Shown: positions 21,701 through 35,224, numbered from the stretch's first letter. The stretch: DNA of 64,000 nt from Mariannaea sp. PMI_226 (GCA_024336345.1 JANFOG010000003.1:433501-497500); one strand, 5' to 3'. The notes: a model not told the origin generated them from the sequence alone. Numbers and translations are program-made.

Positions 21701-23097
21701 CCATTCTGAAGCTTCCAGAAAAGACAGAGGAGGTGGTGTATGCCGAGCTCTCACCTGACGAGCGTGACTTTTACACACAACTGGAGAAGAAATCTCAAGT
21801 CATGTTCAGCAAGTATCTCCGTGAAGGAAGTGTCGGTAAAAACTATTCCAGCATTTTGGTGCTTCTTCTGCGGCTCCGTCAGGCATGCTGCCATCCACAC
21901 CTCAACTTGGACGTGGATGATGCCGCGGCCCCAATCTCTGATGAGCAGATGATGGTTGCCGTGAAGGCCCTTGACGCAGCGGTTGTCGAGAGAATCAAGA
22001 GTAGTGAGGATTTTGAATGCCCTATCTGCTATGATGTCGTGCAGAATCCGGCATTTTTTGTTCCTTGTGGACATGACAGCTGCAGCGAATGTCTTTGCCG
22101 TATTGCTGAGAATGCCTCGGCTCAAAACATCCTGGAGGGAACAGAGGACAACAAGGCTAAGTGCCCTGTCTGTCGAAGCTTGTTTGACCCTACCAAATGT
22201 TTCTCGTATGAGGCCTTCCAGAAGGTCTACATGCCGGAAAAACTCAAGGAATTAGGCCCTACTGAGGAGGGCTCGGATGATGACGACGATGATGGTAGCG
22301 ATGACAGTGACGAGGTCCCGGATTCTGAGGATGATGCCCTTTCCGATGACGAGGTCGACAAGCATGGTAACCTCAGAGATTTCATTGTCGCCGATGAATC
22401 AGGGCCTGAAGACGGAGGCGAAAGCAAGAAGAAGGCCAGAAAGAAGAAGGGGAAAAAGAAGGCTACCGATATCAGGCCCTCAATGCTCAAGACCCTGCGC
22501 AAGGAAGCTTACAAGAACCGTCACGCATTCCAAAAGTATATGAGATACTTACGCAAAACGTGGATGCCGGCTGCCAAGGTAACCGAATGTGTCGAGCTGT
22601 TGAAGAAGATTTCAGAGACTGGAGAAAAGACGATCATTTTCTCTCAATGGACCCTTCTGCTCGATCTCATCGAAGTGGCAATGGGCAAAGAGAAGATGAC
22701 AGGGATGGCGCGGTACGACGGTAGCATGTCGGCCATCGAGCGTGACCGAGCTGCTCACAGTTTCCGTGAAGATAAGAAGGTCAAAGTCATGCTTGTATCT
22801 CTTCGGGCGGGAAATGCAGGCCTCAACTTGACAGCGGCATCTCGAGTCATCATCATGGATCCGTTCTGGAACCCATATATTGAGATGCAGGCTGTCGATA
22901 GAGCCTACCGTATCGGCCAACAGCGCGAAGTGAAGGTGTATCGCATTCTCACCAAGGACACAGTCGAAGATCGAATTGTCGACCTTCAGAACAGGAAGAA
23001 GGACATGGTGGAGGCGGCCTTGGATGAAGCTGAGAGTGTCAAGATTGGACGACTCAGCACAGGCGAACTGAAGTTCCTCTTCAACGCACGAGGTTAA
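18758..23097 (+). CDS. ULS1: SNF2-family translocase with internal RING finger (Uls1/Ris1-like SUMO-targeted ubiquitin ligase)
   Basis: Proteins of this type use ATP to strip SUMO-modified proteins from DNA and ubiquitylate them. My model is 18758-18953, 19105-19232, 19614-19918, 19991-20978, 21036-21518 and 21580-23097, giving 1205 aa. An N-terminal coiled coil (AELTEELTIQQVILDSLKHE) is followed by disordered sequence. A SUMO-interacting motif IIDLTGDDDDD lies near residue 205-215, with the exon 3/4 junction inside its glycine codon. Walker A DDMGLGKTIS is at about 515-524 and the DEAQ box at about 641. A C3HC4 RING (CPICYD ... CPVCRSLF) is at about 847-898, then an Asp/Lys-rich spacer, then the helicase C-terminal half (IIFSQW, LVSLRAGNAGLNLTAA, RAYRIGQ). 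Exons 3-6 are firm. Exon 2 and the 381-bp intron after it are less sure; an ATG at 19596 could serve a shorter form. Rad16-like is the alternative family, but the SIM favours Uls1. Confidence 0.85.
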
Positions 23098-23966
23098 TAT
23101 CGTAATCTAGAGAGATTTCCGGATGATGCAATGCCAGGCCAATTATGAAAATAGCTTTTGGCATTACGGGACGAAAAAACGGTGTTTTTCTTTCCCTTCG
23201 TCTTTTCTTTTTTCTACCGTTCTTTTATTCTCTCGAGCTTGCCTTTTCACGCACCATACACACCTGGAATTCAGAATCAGGGCTGTCCTCAGGACGGAAG
23301 GAAGGAAAATAGAGTCCTGGATCAAACTTTTTCGCAATATGCCGGTTGGGAGGAGTTTATCGCCTTTGGCTGGCGTCGGGCTGACCATCACTTGACGGTC
23401 ACAAATGAGTCTCCTAGAACTAGTGTCTAACTAAAATACCTGTATGATAGACTCGCTAAACTTGATTGATGATATCTCTGCCGGACCAGGGCAATGGCTC
23501 TGGTAGTTTTATGGCCTTTCCAATAAACTCAATGGCGATCTATTCAGGGGTTTTCCTTTTATAATGTGACACTTGACATTTGAATGAGCTAGTTCGGAGC
23601 CACTACCTATCAAGCCGCTACGATCTTCTCTTTAAAAAAAAAAAAGACAAGTGAAGAAAAGTTTTTGAGGAAACTATCTCTGGGTATATCCTCCAACCGT
23701 TTTTGCCTTTTCCTTTTTGAACCATTCAACTCAGAACGCCTGAAAACTTTGTATTCCTCCCCATTCTTGGATAGCGCTGACTTTTCATTTTCCATTCTCG
23801 TTCATGGACCCCCTTCCTAATTCTAAAGGGGGGTCGGGTCTGTAATAACGCCTTTTGTCTGTTGCTACTCACTCAATATCTCCTAGATAAATGACTGAGC
23901 ATACATCGTAGATGCCTCGCTAATTTGTTACATGTCTATTGGCAAACTGTTCCGTCTTTTCCCATC
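23098..23966. other. Intergenic, convergent 3' ends
   Basis: Lies between the ULS1-like (plus) and MED17 (minus) stop codons. It is A/T-rich with T and A runs (23633-23645) as expected of paired 3' UTRs. No gene is seen. Confidence 0.5.
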
Positions 23967-26053
23967 CTAAGCCAACATTTCGTGGACAGCTTGATTGACG
24001 ACATCATTGATGCTGGTCTCATGGCTGATCACCTGAGGATCCGTTGACCATGACCACTTGCTGCTGACAGCTTTGGTGTCGACTTTTTTCGTCGTCGTGA
24101 CTACGAGACTGGCGGCTTCGTCAACAGTGAAGCTCAGCTCGAAGTCGTCCTTGTTCTGGTCGAGGATCGAAGTACCACCAACGCTCTTGACCCACTCCGA
24201 TCCCAAAGACGGCGGAGGGAGCTGGGAGAGGAAGTGTTCCGTGACAACTCTGGCGGCAGCAGTGTGGAGGTAGTCGGCAAGAGCTTTCAGGTCTGGATAG
24301 CCGTCCTTGTATGGTGGACAGAGCGATGCCAGGGGCGAGCCCGCGGGGAGGAGAACATTGTAGTACGTATCTGTGACAGGGAAGAGGAATGTTCGACCGC
24401 GAACAGTAAAATACATGTCCTCTAGGAAGGTGATTTTAATATGAAAGTCAACAGGCTGGAGCATGTTGCGTATAAGTGACTGAGAAATCGAGGGCTGGTT
24501 GGGACCTCGCGAGGCGGCATCGACAGGCATGGGAGGGGGCGTCTTGAGGACGAAACTAGTCGGCAAACCGGCCTTCTGGAAACCTTGCACAAGAGAGCCT
24601 ACGTGGCTCACGCAGGCGCGGACGCTGTTGATATGCACCAAGCGAGCGAGGATAGGACGGAGGAGGGCGTAAGTCTGCTGGCCTCGGCTACGGGGGATGT
24701 GAGGGGACATGGGGCGAGTGCGCATTAGCTCGTTGTGACGGTGGGCATAGCTCAAGAGAATGTGCATGGAGAGCGATATTGACTCAGCCAGGTTGTTATC
24801 AGGCAGTTGCTCCTCAGACGGCTCTGAGCCCAGTGGTACCAGCTCGATAATGAGTTTTGATGTTGGGTCAAGTGTGCATGTAAGTCGGGAGCCAACCGGT
24901 TTGACGTCGTACGCTGCCAGGGTACGCGCCTCGCGCGTGAGCTCATGCCAAAGCTCCTGTGCGAAGATAGTGTTGCGAGCCTCAAGGACACGGGCTTCTA
25001 GGGGCGCGTCGTCCGTTGTATGAGCTGGCAGGGCAGAGCGGCCGGTAACTTTACCATTCCTTTCATAGGTCACGACGAGACGCTCAGAGACACCTCCTAG
25101 ACGCCCACAATCAAGTTGGACTGCGCCGTCTTCGCCTCTTCGCATTGGCGCTAGACCATTACTCCTAAACTCCGGAGCAGCTACCGCATCATGTTAATAC
25201 CAAAAGAACAGTCTCAGAAACAATAAATCAGGCCAGAGATGGAGCAGACGTACCTTCTGAGAAACCAAAACGTACGCCTAGTGTATGTCGTTCTTGAGGA
25301 ACTCTTGAAATGGACCACCCGCTCTTCTGGACTGCTACGATGCCCTCCCAGTGTTTCCCTTCGGCTGCCATTTCGCGCTCTAGGAATGACTTTGCAGCCT
25401 CGGCGGCGTCGCGCGCCTTGTTGATCTCCATCAGGGTCCAGCCGATAGCAATGTCCTCATGGTCCTGGACCTTTTCCTGTGTGACGTTTGAGTCGTCGAG
25501 CTTGTCGGCACCCATGGTGCCTATTCCGACCATTTCTCGAAGGCCTTGAGATAGTGTTACGCCTGCTTGGGTCGGATTCTGTTTAGAGAGGAGGAGCGAG
25601 AGGAAGTCGAGGGTGAGGAGCGCAGTGTTGCCTGCAACGCTGTTGATTTGACATACATGTTAGTCGTTGAAGCTATTTGAGAGGGGGGAGGGCGAAAAGA
25701 GCCTGGAAGACCTTGAACACAATGGAACGGGTCTTCCTAAGTAAAGGTCTAAGGGGGGAAACATACTCAATGTTTCGTAGCACCTCCATGCGTGCCTCGT
25801 TGGGATCCTTGGCAGCATCCTCTTCGTCTGCGACCACACCATCCGACATGTCCACATCCTCCTCCATGAGCTCGCCATTCTGCTTGGTACCAGCGCTGGC
25901 AGCTGCTTCCTCCCTCAGCTTCGTCTCGGATAGGCTACGGAAGCCACCAGGCTGCGCGTTGACGCGGTTGATGAACTCGGCGAGGTTCTTAGGTTTATTG
26001 TCGGCGACGGGATGCGGGCGCAGGGACAGTGGTGGATCATCGCTGGGCGCCAT
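23967..26053 (-). CDS. MED17: Mediator complex subunit 17 (Srb4 homologue)
   Basis: Med17 is the scaffold of the Mediator head module, which bridges activators to RNA polymerase II in the nucleus. Exons 26053-25767, 25639-25254 and 25180-23967 join in frame (GTATGT/CAG and GTACGT/TAG) to 628 residues, the usual size for filamentous fungal Med17. Supporting features are the early LAEFINRVNAQPGGFRSLSE block and the acidic MEEDVDMSDG stretch. These are followed by ARMEVLRNIE with the helical TALLTLDFLSLLLSKQNP, the long EDIAIGWTLMEINKARDAAE helix, and HTLGVRFGFSEAAPEFRSNG across the second junction. The C-terminal half contains no catalytic motif, as expected. It is tandem with YVC1 upstream (about 800 bp) and convergent with the ULS1-like gene. 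Identification rests on my recognition of these blocks. Confidence 0.9.
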
Positions 26054-26853
26054 GTTTAGTGAATGAGCCTCTCCAAAATTGGATGAGGCTACGTTTGTGA
26101 AGGTGACAAGCTGGAGAGAAAGTTGTAGAGGAAGATAGCAAGAGTGGATTGGAGCGGGTATGATCGAGGCCGGTGTCGTCAAGGTGCTTTTGTCGAAGTT
26201 GGGAAGAGGTAACCTAGTTTGACAAAAGACAACCTAGGTACTGACCGACCGCCCACGGTAGCGCAGCGTTGTGTCGTATGAGCGGGGCATGGCTGGATAA
26301 GGTACCTACCGATAGTCCAACTACACTACAGATTACTCTACTCCGTCGAGGTGCCACCTACAGGTGCGTGCCATATAGCTATCTAAATACCTACAATTAT
26401 CCGATCAATTGCAAAAAGAAATCGCCTTCTTCGTTTTCATCAGAGATTCGCTTCTTCACATTCCCTCATCCACTTCGGCTGATGAGTTTTCCAGCGGCTG
26501 AAATCACACGTAACCCGACCTCTTGTCCTCAACTAGTCTCATGATACAAGGGTACTGAACTCATGACAGCTTCCCATACTCCAAATCTCCAAATTTCGTG
26601 GTGCAATCGTTATAATTGGTAGCATAATTAGAAATAATCTATATGAGTCTAAGAATCTATTATACGATACTTGATTTAAAAGCACTAAAAGACAATCCAA
26701 AAAGAGAAAAGAAAAAAAGAAAAAAGGGAGCGCTGCCTTCAACAAAGAAGAAGCCCAAAAAGAATGCACCCACTCCTTTCGCCATGATATGCTTGAACTC
26801 CTTATGTCTCGTACATGCTGAAGTTCTCAGCTCTTTCTAGCTCTTTTATTTGT
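26054..26853. other. Intergenic between YVC1 3' end and MED17 start
   Basis: 800 bp holding the MED17 promoter and the YVC1 3' UTR, including a purine-rich A-run stretch near 26700-26735. No gene is seen. Confidence 0.5.
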
Positions 26854-29169
26854 CTAGTTTTTGGATGAAGGAGGAGCGCGCCCGCCGTTCGCGATATCAT
26901 GTCCAGGCTTATCTCCAATCACTGGGCTTCCCTTGGCCATGTCCTGGTTCAGCATCCTCCATCGCCTCAGCTTGGATCGCGGGTTATCCCCCATCATTGT
27001 CGGCATCAAATCGTCTTCCAGGATGGGTACCTCAGACAGCGGATCCAGTTGTTCTATCGTATCCGCAATGTCTGGTGGTGGTGCTGCCTTAAACACGGCC
27101 TGCACGTCGCCATAGGGAGAAAAGCTCATAAACTGCCACTTGGACGGCTTCTTGGTTACAGTCTTGGCGGTTTGGGCCGCAAAGCGCCGTCGTTCGACCA
27201 GGTGAACGAAGATGAGGGTGACAATGTTGAGCGTGCGAATGAGAGCAACGTTGATGGTGTGAAAGACTCGGGCGGATGTGACGAGTTTCAGTGGTAGGAG
27301 GACCATCAGGGCAACAATGTTGAAAGGCGGCGGGTACGCGAAGATGGAATCACTCTTTACGCCCTCAAAAGTGAGCACGGCGCGACGGAACTGGATCTCG
27401 GCCGTCTCATCTGCGATGATCTTGGAGAAAGTGTTTGTGAGCATGGCAATGAGGATCGTTAGGAACAAGGTGTTGCCCAGAAATGCAAACGAGATCATCA
27501 GTGCAGGGCCCAAGATCGTGTGGAATCGCACCGATTCTTCGATTCCCTCTCCATCCAGACCAAACCAGATCCAGAGCATCCACTTGCCAACCACAATCCA
27601 GCTGAACTCTTCACGGCCGTCGTTGCCCGCGGCGACAAGCCATTGGAGTGCGAGTAGGAAACCTGTGAAGCACCATGTAGCCAGGAATGTCAAGATGGTA
27701 AAGTCCTTCATCATAGCGTGCAGGGAAATGAAGACGATGTTATTGGGAAGCAGGTTGAATGCAACACGGGTGAGCATGATGGGTGCAGCGATGCAGAGGA
27801 TCGCAAGACCCAGGCCGTTGTGCAGTTGATCAAGCAGGAAGTCGTACAGGCGGCCAGCGAGATAGGCGCCGAAGATACCCGCAAAAGTAAGGTCGAGGAA
27901 GGCCCAGAGGTTTTGCGCGTGGACCTCCCAGCCGTGCTCGATGATTGCAGCAAACTTCTCGAGCAACCAGCCAGCCGAGTAGACGATAAAGGCAAACTCC
28001 CATATGTTGAGCTCGGAGTGCCGAGAGACCATGGTCATGACGTAGAGACAGAGCAGTGTGATGAACTGGAACAGCTCGATCATGTTTCGAGTTCTGGGCA
28101 CAATCAGTCGGTGATGGTTCAGGAAGGGAGCCTTCCTATGATCGTAGAGAGAGATGGGCCTGCGTTTGTAGTGGTCCGGCAGAATATCCATCAAAGACTG
28201 TGGCGTGTAGATAATCTGGCCATTGTGAACAGCATCTACGGCACGTTGGCATGCCGTCGAACTGATGAAGATCTTACTCTCCGACAGAATGGCAAGTTCA
28301 AAAGCAGTGACCTTCTTCTCATTGCGACGATGCCCCTCACTCGATAGCTGTGGTTGACTCCTACTCCTGTGCCCACGTCGCGTAACGTGGGCGGGAGCGC
28401 CCTGGAAGGGATCGAACCCTTCAACGAGGATGTGGGCAAGAAGGAGGAGGCCCTGAGGGCCAGGGTTGTCTTCGTGATAGCGACGGAGGACGCGGCTAGC
28501 GAGAAGCTCGCACAACGTGGCCCGCGCCATGTTTACGCTTTGGTGGACTTCCTTGGACTGGTCTCTCAAGAAGGACACACGGTTGGCAAGTAAGCAATAG
28601 ACTGCGAATCATGGCCAAAGTCAGCTACTACAACAAGCAGGGTGTTGAGCCTGGTTCGTGGGGATATAGAATAACTTACCTACGGATATGTCGTCAGGGT
28701 TATATAGTCTGTCAACCAACGGCCTTACAACAAGCGCATTCATCTTGGGATCTTTGAAATGCTCCAATGTGTACGGATCATCTGAAGGTTTGTGTCAGTC
28801 AGCCAAAATACCATACCAAACACGCTAGATGCTCAAATAGACATACCGATACTCGCCAGGACTAGACGCCGCACTCTGAACTCGAAATAGTGTTAGCCAG
28901 GTGCTTCTTGCCTCTCGCAATTCGTATTCACGCCTCCCTTGGATTGGCGCCCTGGTTGAACGACTCACTACAGTCGCGGGTTTGACCTACCGGTGAATCG
29001 TCATGTAAATGGGCAAGCTCTCCGGACTGAGGTTGAGACTCGGCATATTTGCATCATCAAGGCATCCCTTGGCCTCTGCGTCCTCGGGCCCAGAGAGGAA
29101 CGCTTCATCCTCGTCGTCATCTACTGGCCGAAGCCAATCGTTGGCGCGCTCAGAGCTTTGCCGTGCCAT
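26854..29169 (-). CDS. YVC1: Vacuolar TRP-type cation channel (Yvc1 family)
   Basis: Yvc1 releases vacuolar Ca2+ in response to membrane stretch, cytosolic Ca2+ and hyperosmotic shock. Four exons, 29169-28991, 28875-28847, 28781-28680 and 28601-26854, join in frame to 685 residues. The small exons restore RVRRLVLASIDDPYTLEHF and DDISVVYCLLANRVSFLRDQ, the conserved N-terminal linker region. Hydrophobic segments between about residues 280 and 495 supply the TRP core. The pore loop is WIWFGLDGEGIEESVRF, followed by the last helix (NTLFLTILIAMLTNTFSKII); two further hydrophobic stretches follow at about 530-575. The C-terminal region is acidic near its middle, where Yvc1 senses calcium (DIADTIEQLDPLSEVPILEDD). 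Exon 2 is a 29-nt microexon. It lies upstream of MED17 in the same orientation. Confidence 0.9.
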
Positions 29170-32100
29170 GGTGCGCGTGAGGAGGAAAAAGTACTATTTT
29201 ATGTCTATTTGGATACAGACCTGCCGACAAGGCTAAATTGAAGCCACCGCCCAGTACGATGAGCAACAGCCTCTCAAAATGCTCAAGCGAGGTTGAGGAT
29301 TTCTTGATAAGAACCACCTCGTATAATTTAGAAGAATGGTTCTTGAGCCACCCCTGAACTTGTCAGGGCAATGGGGACCCAATCGGGTTGGCGGATACTC
29401 CGGTCCACCCCGCGTCGAACGTGCCTGTTGAGGGCTAAAGGCATGCGGCTGTGGAGCTGGGATAGGATGCATCGTGTTTGAAGGATTTGACAGATGCCTG
29501 CTGGATCTTGGTGGATGGATTCAACATCTCCAAAAATGACTACATTTTACATTGTACATGGATAACTGTGTACAATACACAGATACTGCTTGTAACGTGA
29601 TATTGTTCTACGATATGGCTATAAATGGTTCAAGACGTCCTGCTTCGGCTTCGACCCATATATTGGGAATGCTTGCGTCAGCTCGCCAGCAGTCGGGACG
29701 CCCGGACATGTCATCCATACTATCTATATATGTACGTGATGGAGATATATATACATACTAGGCCCATGTACAATCCTTCCTTGCTATACGCGGGTATTCA
29801 TATAAGTTTACAAATTAGCAGCGCCAGCGGAAGACCCGGATGCTCGATACCAAAACCTAGGGTGCGTTTACAATAGGTCCACGTTGTTCAATATTACCAC
29901 GGTCTGCATGAATGTCTTGTATCTTGGCAGTTACACACTTCAAACGGTACCTCACGGACCAAAGCACTAGTGCATAGTGCTGCCTGTTTCTGAAGTCGTC
30001 AATAATGCAATGTAATTCGATCAGTTTTAGGCAGCCAAAGCCACACGATACCCAACACTGAGGTGTTGGGGGATTGATCAAGTCCTTTGGGGAGAGTGCC
30101 CTGGTGGAATATGTCGCCAAGGGTGCCATCAGTACTCTTATGTCACTCCGCCAACGTGGTGCGGTGCTTGCGGGGGACCAGAGGGAGGGTGGTCTGCGAT
30201 AAAGCTCGGACATGCGTATGCAGCACTGCCATATAACCACAGTGCAAAACTTCACCACTTCAGCTTTGGGGCACCCTGATGGAGGCATCGTGACCTTCCT
30301 TGGCTTCAGGCAATGAATTATAGTGCTGACGTTGCCACCACATACTGCTTCTTTGGTCGTTCAATAAGTCTGGCACAACACGGTAAGCCAACCGATAATT
30401 GATAATCATCTGGCGATGTCTTCGGACTTCACTACGTCATACCTAGCACATGAGGTTGAAAGTCCGAGAGCCTACGTGAAAACAACCAAATGAGGATCGA
30501 GGCAATGGATGTTGGAATATTCCTGTAGTTATCGCAAGCTCGATACTGAGGCTATCCTGTGACGAAACTGGGGATTTGACAGCGTTGCTATTGGATTGAC
30601 GAAGTTCAGGATGCCAGGGCATCCGAAACTGCCAAAGGTACATGGTACTCCCCACCAGTTGAAAAATGATACCACCCACGCAGTGCTATGTATTAAAACT
30701 CGAACCAAGTAGTGCTATGTATAGGCAAGTACGTAGATACCTAGTAGCGTTTCAAACTATTCCATGGTTAAAGCATGATACTCAGATGCTAGTGTTGACA
30801 TGAACGAGGGCTACAGTTCTGAGGACCATATGCGCTCTCCTTTCTCAGACTAAAAGCAGCTATACGCCAAGATGACTTGGAAAAGACAAAGGAAAGACGG
30901 TGGCCCCGTTTGCCAACAAGGGCAGCATGAAAACGAAGATTTTCTTTCCTTAGATAGGCTTGGGTCCTAGCGAAACTGCCGAATTAAACTGCTTAGATCA
31001 ACAGTACAGAGAAATCGAATCCACAAAGACATGTTTCAAAACCACGAAACTCCAGGGTAGATGTGTTGTTGTGTTGCTGCTTAATAAAGACCATACTGGT
31101 TAACGCTAAAGTACTTGAAGACTTATCACCCAAGTCATCTGCCAGCATGAGAGTGGTAAGAAGGCTATACGAGAGCTTTGTCATTACAGTAAACTGATCG
31201 CCAGCAGACAGATCAGACCCCAGGTCTTGGCAGTGAAACATGAGATGAAAGCTTGGCTTTGTGGCGCAGAGGTCCAGGGCCAGTAATTCCGAGCTGGCTA
31301 GCAGAAGTTGCCACTCCAAGACCGGTTTCTTGGCCAAAACCCAAACCTCAGCATTTGAAGTTGATTTTAGGCACATGCCGCATGGGTCACCTCGGTTAAC
31401 AAGACAGCCGCGGGAGCACGCACCGAGGGCCTCGCGATGTCTTGGACGATACCAACAGTTGGATAGTTGGAGAGATGCAAAATTCCGACAAAAAGGTGGA
31501 CACTTGTGTCTTCTCCTCCGTGCTGTGCCCCGTGCTTGCTGCACAATGACCAGACGATGATACTGGGAAGAGACAACAGCGAAACCTAGCCAGGTACGAG
31601 ATACATACTATGGTAGCGATCGGAGGCAAGGGTCGATCAGCAACATCGTCCGTGGGGCCCATCGCGGATGGAGAGCCGGTGGGACTGGAACAGAGGCCGA
31701 CGAGCGGCGCATAATACAGTATTCGATACGTCGGCCGAGTTTGTACAGTAGGCTTTATTGATGTTACACAGCGCATCATTCGGTTATGTGAATGGGCTGC
31801 TATGAGTTGTGACCATTCTCAGCGCTTTTGAAAAGCTGGGGTTTGGAGATGCGTGTTTTCAAAAGAACATCAAAACCGTTGGGGCCAAGTCTTCACATCT
31901 GTGACTCAATGTACAAGTACGCGCAACTGCCTTGAAGTGTTCAGGTGATGGACAGCTTCGGCCCAGGAAAGGCAGTCATCACCCACTTGCCTTGAGCTCA
32001 GCACTAGATTGGACGCGAAGGGGATCAAGCGGAGGAAGGAGTCGACCGAAGGGGATGATTGGACGCTCGATACGGAAAGTAGGTGTGGCGTTTGGGCCCT

Positions 32101-35100
32101 CATATGATTGGGAGGTACTGAGGTACAAAGGGTACTCTCAGGTCGAGAGGTTGTACTGTGGAGTTGGCATCTTGATCCGGAAGAGGCATAACCAGGTTGG
32201 GAATTGTGCTTCCAAGTACCATGTAAACAAGGGTTTGATTTTAGAGTATGGCAGTGCTGTACTTTATGATATTTGATGACAACCTCTCCCCGGTCTTTCA
32301 TTCTAGCCCTGTCTCTGCAACCGATGTTTATTTCCTATTTTCCCAGTCGAGCTCCATGATGATTGAGCATTCTTGTCGGCCTTTATAGGAAACGTGGAAT
32401 TAGTGGAATGAGGCGGGTCTGACGGGGCGTACAACTCTGGAGAGTAAACCCACAACGGCGATGCAAGCACTGATGCGCCTACATACAGGTATGGGGTGCT
32501 CCAGAGTCCAGTCCCGCAGTACCTACGTACTTGGACTGTAAGGGAATTTTCGCGCCAAGAACACAAATAACTCCGAGGTGCTCGGACAATCAGGAATAAC
32601 AGGATAGTAAGAGAAGCCAACAGGAGCAAGGTTTATTGCCCAGGAATGGAGTATCCGGTAATGGGCAGTATGCAGTATACTGTAAGGTTGATACGCAGGT
32701 CAAGACAGATGGGGAACTTGAAGGATAACTTGGAGTAAACAGGATTGCAGACCGACCTGCATCCCATGCATGCTCCTAATCCTACCGGCTTGAGCTAGGT
32801 GAGCCCCGAAGTTGGACGGAGACAGATACTATATATAATCGCATGCGTGCAGGAGCAGAAAGGTAAGTTACTATGCAAGTACAGACGTTATGAAAAAAGA
32901 AATCTAGGCGTGATTGAGTGGTAGTTAACGGCGTGGGTAGGTGGTTGGTAATTACTGAGAAAGAGACAAGAGGCCATGTTAAATTGCCCTGAGCCAGCTA
33001 AAAAGGGCCTTTTTTAACCAGAGTCGAACTGCGAAGCGTTGATGCCAGTGACGCAATTGAGAGCTCATTTTGGTGGGGCCAAGCTTCCCTAGCTCTCCTG
33101 CCAAGTGCCCAGCTTTCCTTAGTGCAGCAGGAGGATCCCAATCGGGAGCTTGACCTCAGGTCGCAAATCAGCCTCTCATAGCTCAGGCAATCAGTGCCGG
33201 TTGATTTTTTTTTTCTTTTTTTCGTTTTCCCTGGCCTGGTGGGGAGCGGAGTTAAGACTGTGTATTTGACAACTGCTAAGAATAATTAAGGCGTCTCTGG
33301 TAGACGCCAAGAGACCTCTTCCAGCCAAGCCTAGCTTCTTCTTTCGGTCCTGACAGACCCTCCAGGTCAACGCGCAAATGCCTACATTGTACCCAGTAAC
33401 TAGGTAGCCCATCATCAATACCTACCTCTGCTTGAGTACCACTGTGCCATGGTATTTGCCCGATAGCCTCAGAGAATCCCACGTTGGAACACCATCCTCA
33501 TGTTGTAATGCATGAGGTAAGTACGTACTAATTATGTAGTATAAATGTCGCGACAGGGTCAGGTAATCTGCACACTCAACATGCCCATTTCTCTGGAGAA
33601 TTGCCCAAGGGAAATGGGGCCAAGGGCGTGGCGTCGAGCGTGGATTCTGGCGGACTAAGGCTTGCTCTAGGGCAGCTTATCTCCACTGTCAGTGCCCTTT
33701 GCCTACCCACTGGCAGTGGCCCGAGGTACCTCGTGCTCCCCCGCGAGGTACTGACAATGCTTTTGGCCCGGGGTGATTACCATTAGGTAGGTACACTTAT
33801 TAGTGTCTTGATGCAAAACACGCTGACCTCCGTTGCCAGTGTGCCAGGGTGAGTGGAGGTCCAGGACCCCGAAGCTGGTGGACGACCAGGTATGATGCCC
33901 GGCTAAGAGGATGACCACTTGTGCTGTGCATAATAACTACCTACTATATAGTACATACGTTCAACTAAGCGATGGGCCTAAGGTAGATAGGCCTTCGGCA
34001 TCCACTGCCAAACATGACGTGAACCCCAGAATATACGAGGGACGAATAAGGGCAATTCAAGCAAGAAATTGAAACAGCCCCCGCGGCGACACAAGTACAA
34101 GACAAGCCGCCGGAAATTCACTCAAACTTCCATTTTGAGGATACTACGTTAAACTTTGCAGATTTGCAGATTTTCAATCGTTACACCGGAAAAGTCTTCC
34201 AAACAAGAAGCTACATTTGGCGTGGTCTCGTGCCGCCGTGGTGCTTCAGCTTGCGCCGTTTGCTCCGCCAAGAGCTTCGGCTTGGCCTCCACAGCCCCAG
34301 CGATGCAATGGGCCCAACAGTCTACAAGGGTAGGGAGAAGTAGTAGGTACTACGATAAGTACTCCAGGTAATGCAGGTCGATGTAAATGTACCTCCCCGA
34401 TGACCTTTCACACCTGAAGCCGAATACCTTGGTAACAGGGTAAAGTAGGTACCTACTAGGCAATCATCTCAAACAAATAGCAAGAAAAGACTTGCTTTTC
34501 ACTTGGTTGGATGAAGCAATGCAACCACGTATATCGAACAACAGAAAGTTCGCAAGCACATTGTTTGAAGTCATCAGATTAGGTATTGGGTATATTGATA
34601 AACAACCTAACCTTCTTCACAAAGACCAAGCAAGATTTCCTTGGGTCTGTGTTGCGTCTCTGGTTGCCCCGGCATGAAGTGTGGCGCTTTGCTGGTCAGG
34701 GCAGGTTGCTCTCTCCACTGAGCGGATGGAGATTAGAGCGGGATCCAGAAGTCGGAAGTACATGTACCTCACACTGGAGCTGAGGAACCTTGTTAGGTAC
34801 CTTACCACGCTTCCCCCTCTCCGAAAAGCACTGACCTCACTCCTGGACCTTAACCTTGCTTGCGTTACTGCACCTCCCCTGCCTTGTCTACCAGCGCAGC
34901 CTGTAGCTTTCTCGCCTCCCATCCTCGCTTGGCCAGAAACAATCTCCTCTCCGTCTCAACGACGTCGTGGCGGCACTATTACATACTTTTACCATCTGCC
35001 TGCTGGCCGTCTCCAAATCTTCGTCTCTCTTCTTCACCTTTTCCTGCTTCTTCTCCGGCGCGCTGTCTTAGAGATACCCGTTTTCTGCTTCTCCTCGTCT

Positions 35101-35224
35101 TCATCTTTGCCTCCCCAATTCCTGTCGCCTGCATCACCACCATTCCCGGGCGACGATCTCTACCCCTCTGCCTTCTTCCCGTAGAACCCGAACCAGTTCT
35201 GACGAGAGCCTCCCGCCCGCCATC
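29170..35224. other. 6-kb gene-poor region
   Basis: The longest stretch without a supportable gene. Both strands carry several frames of 100-180 codons (for example 30993-31544 and 31906-32301 on minus), but they overlap each other, have no domain, and show compositions typical of chance frames. Base composition is not strongly AT-biased, so extensive RIP decay is not obvious. TAGGTA/TACCT motifs cluster at about 33530-33960 and 34340-34460. The last about 400 bp are C/T-rich and fit the promoter and leader of the acyl-CoA synthetase gene. Spliced small genes or non-coding RNAs could be missed here. Confidence 0.5.

Noticed and set aside
27718..28347. 209-codon plus-strand frame opposite YVC1
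   Set aside because: Antisense to the conserved TRP channel exon; polar, featureless product.
28408..28419. GGGTTCGATCCC-like T-loop/B-box on the minus strand
   Set aside because: It lies inside the YVC1 coding exon (GFDPF codons) and no other tRNA arm can be built around it.
30993..32301. Minus-strand frames of 127-183 codons in the gene-poor region
   Set aside because: They overlap each other in different frames, carry no known motifs and are rich in Ser/Cys/His as chance frames often are.
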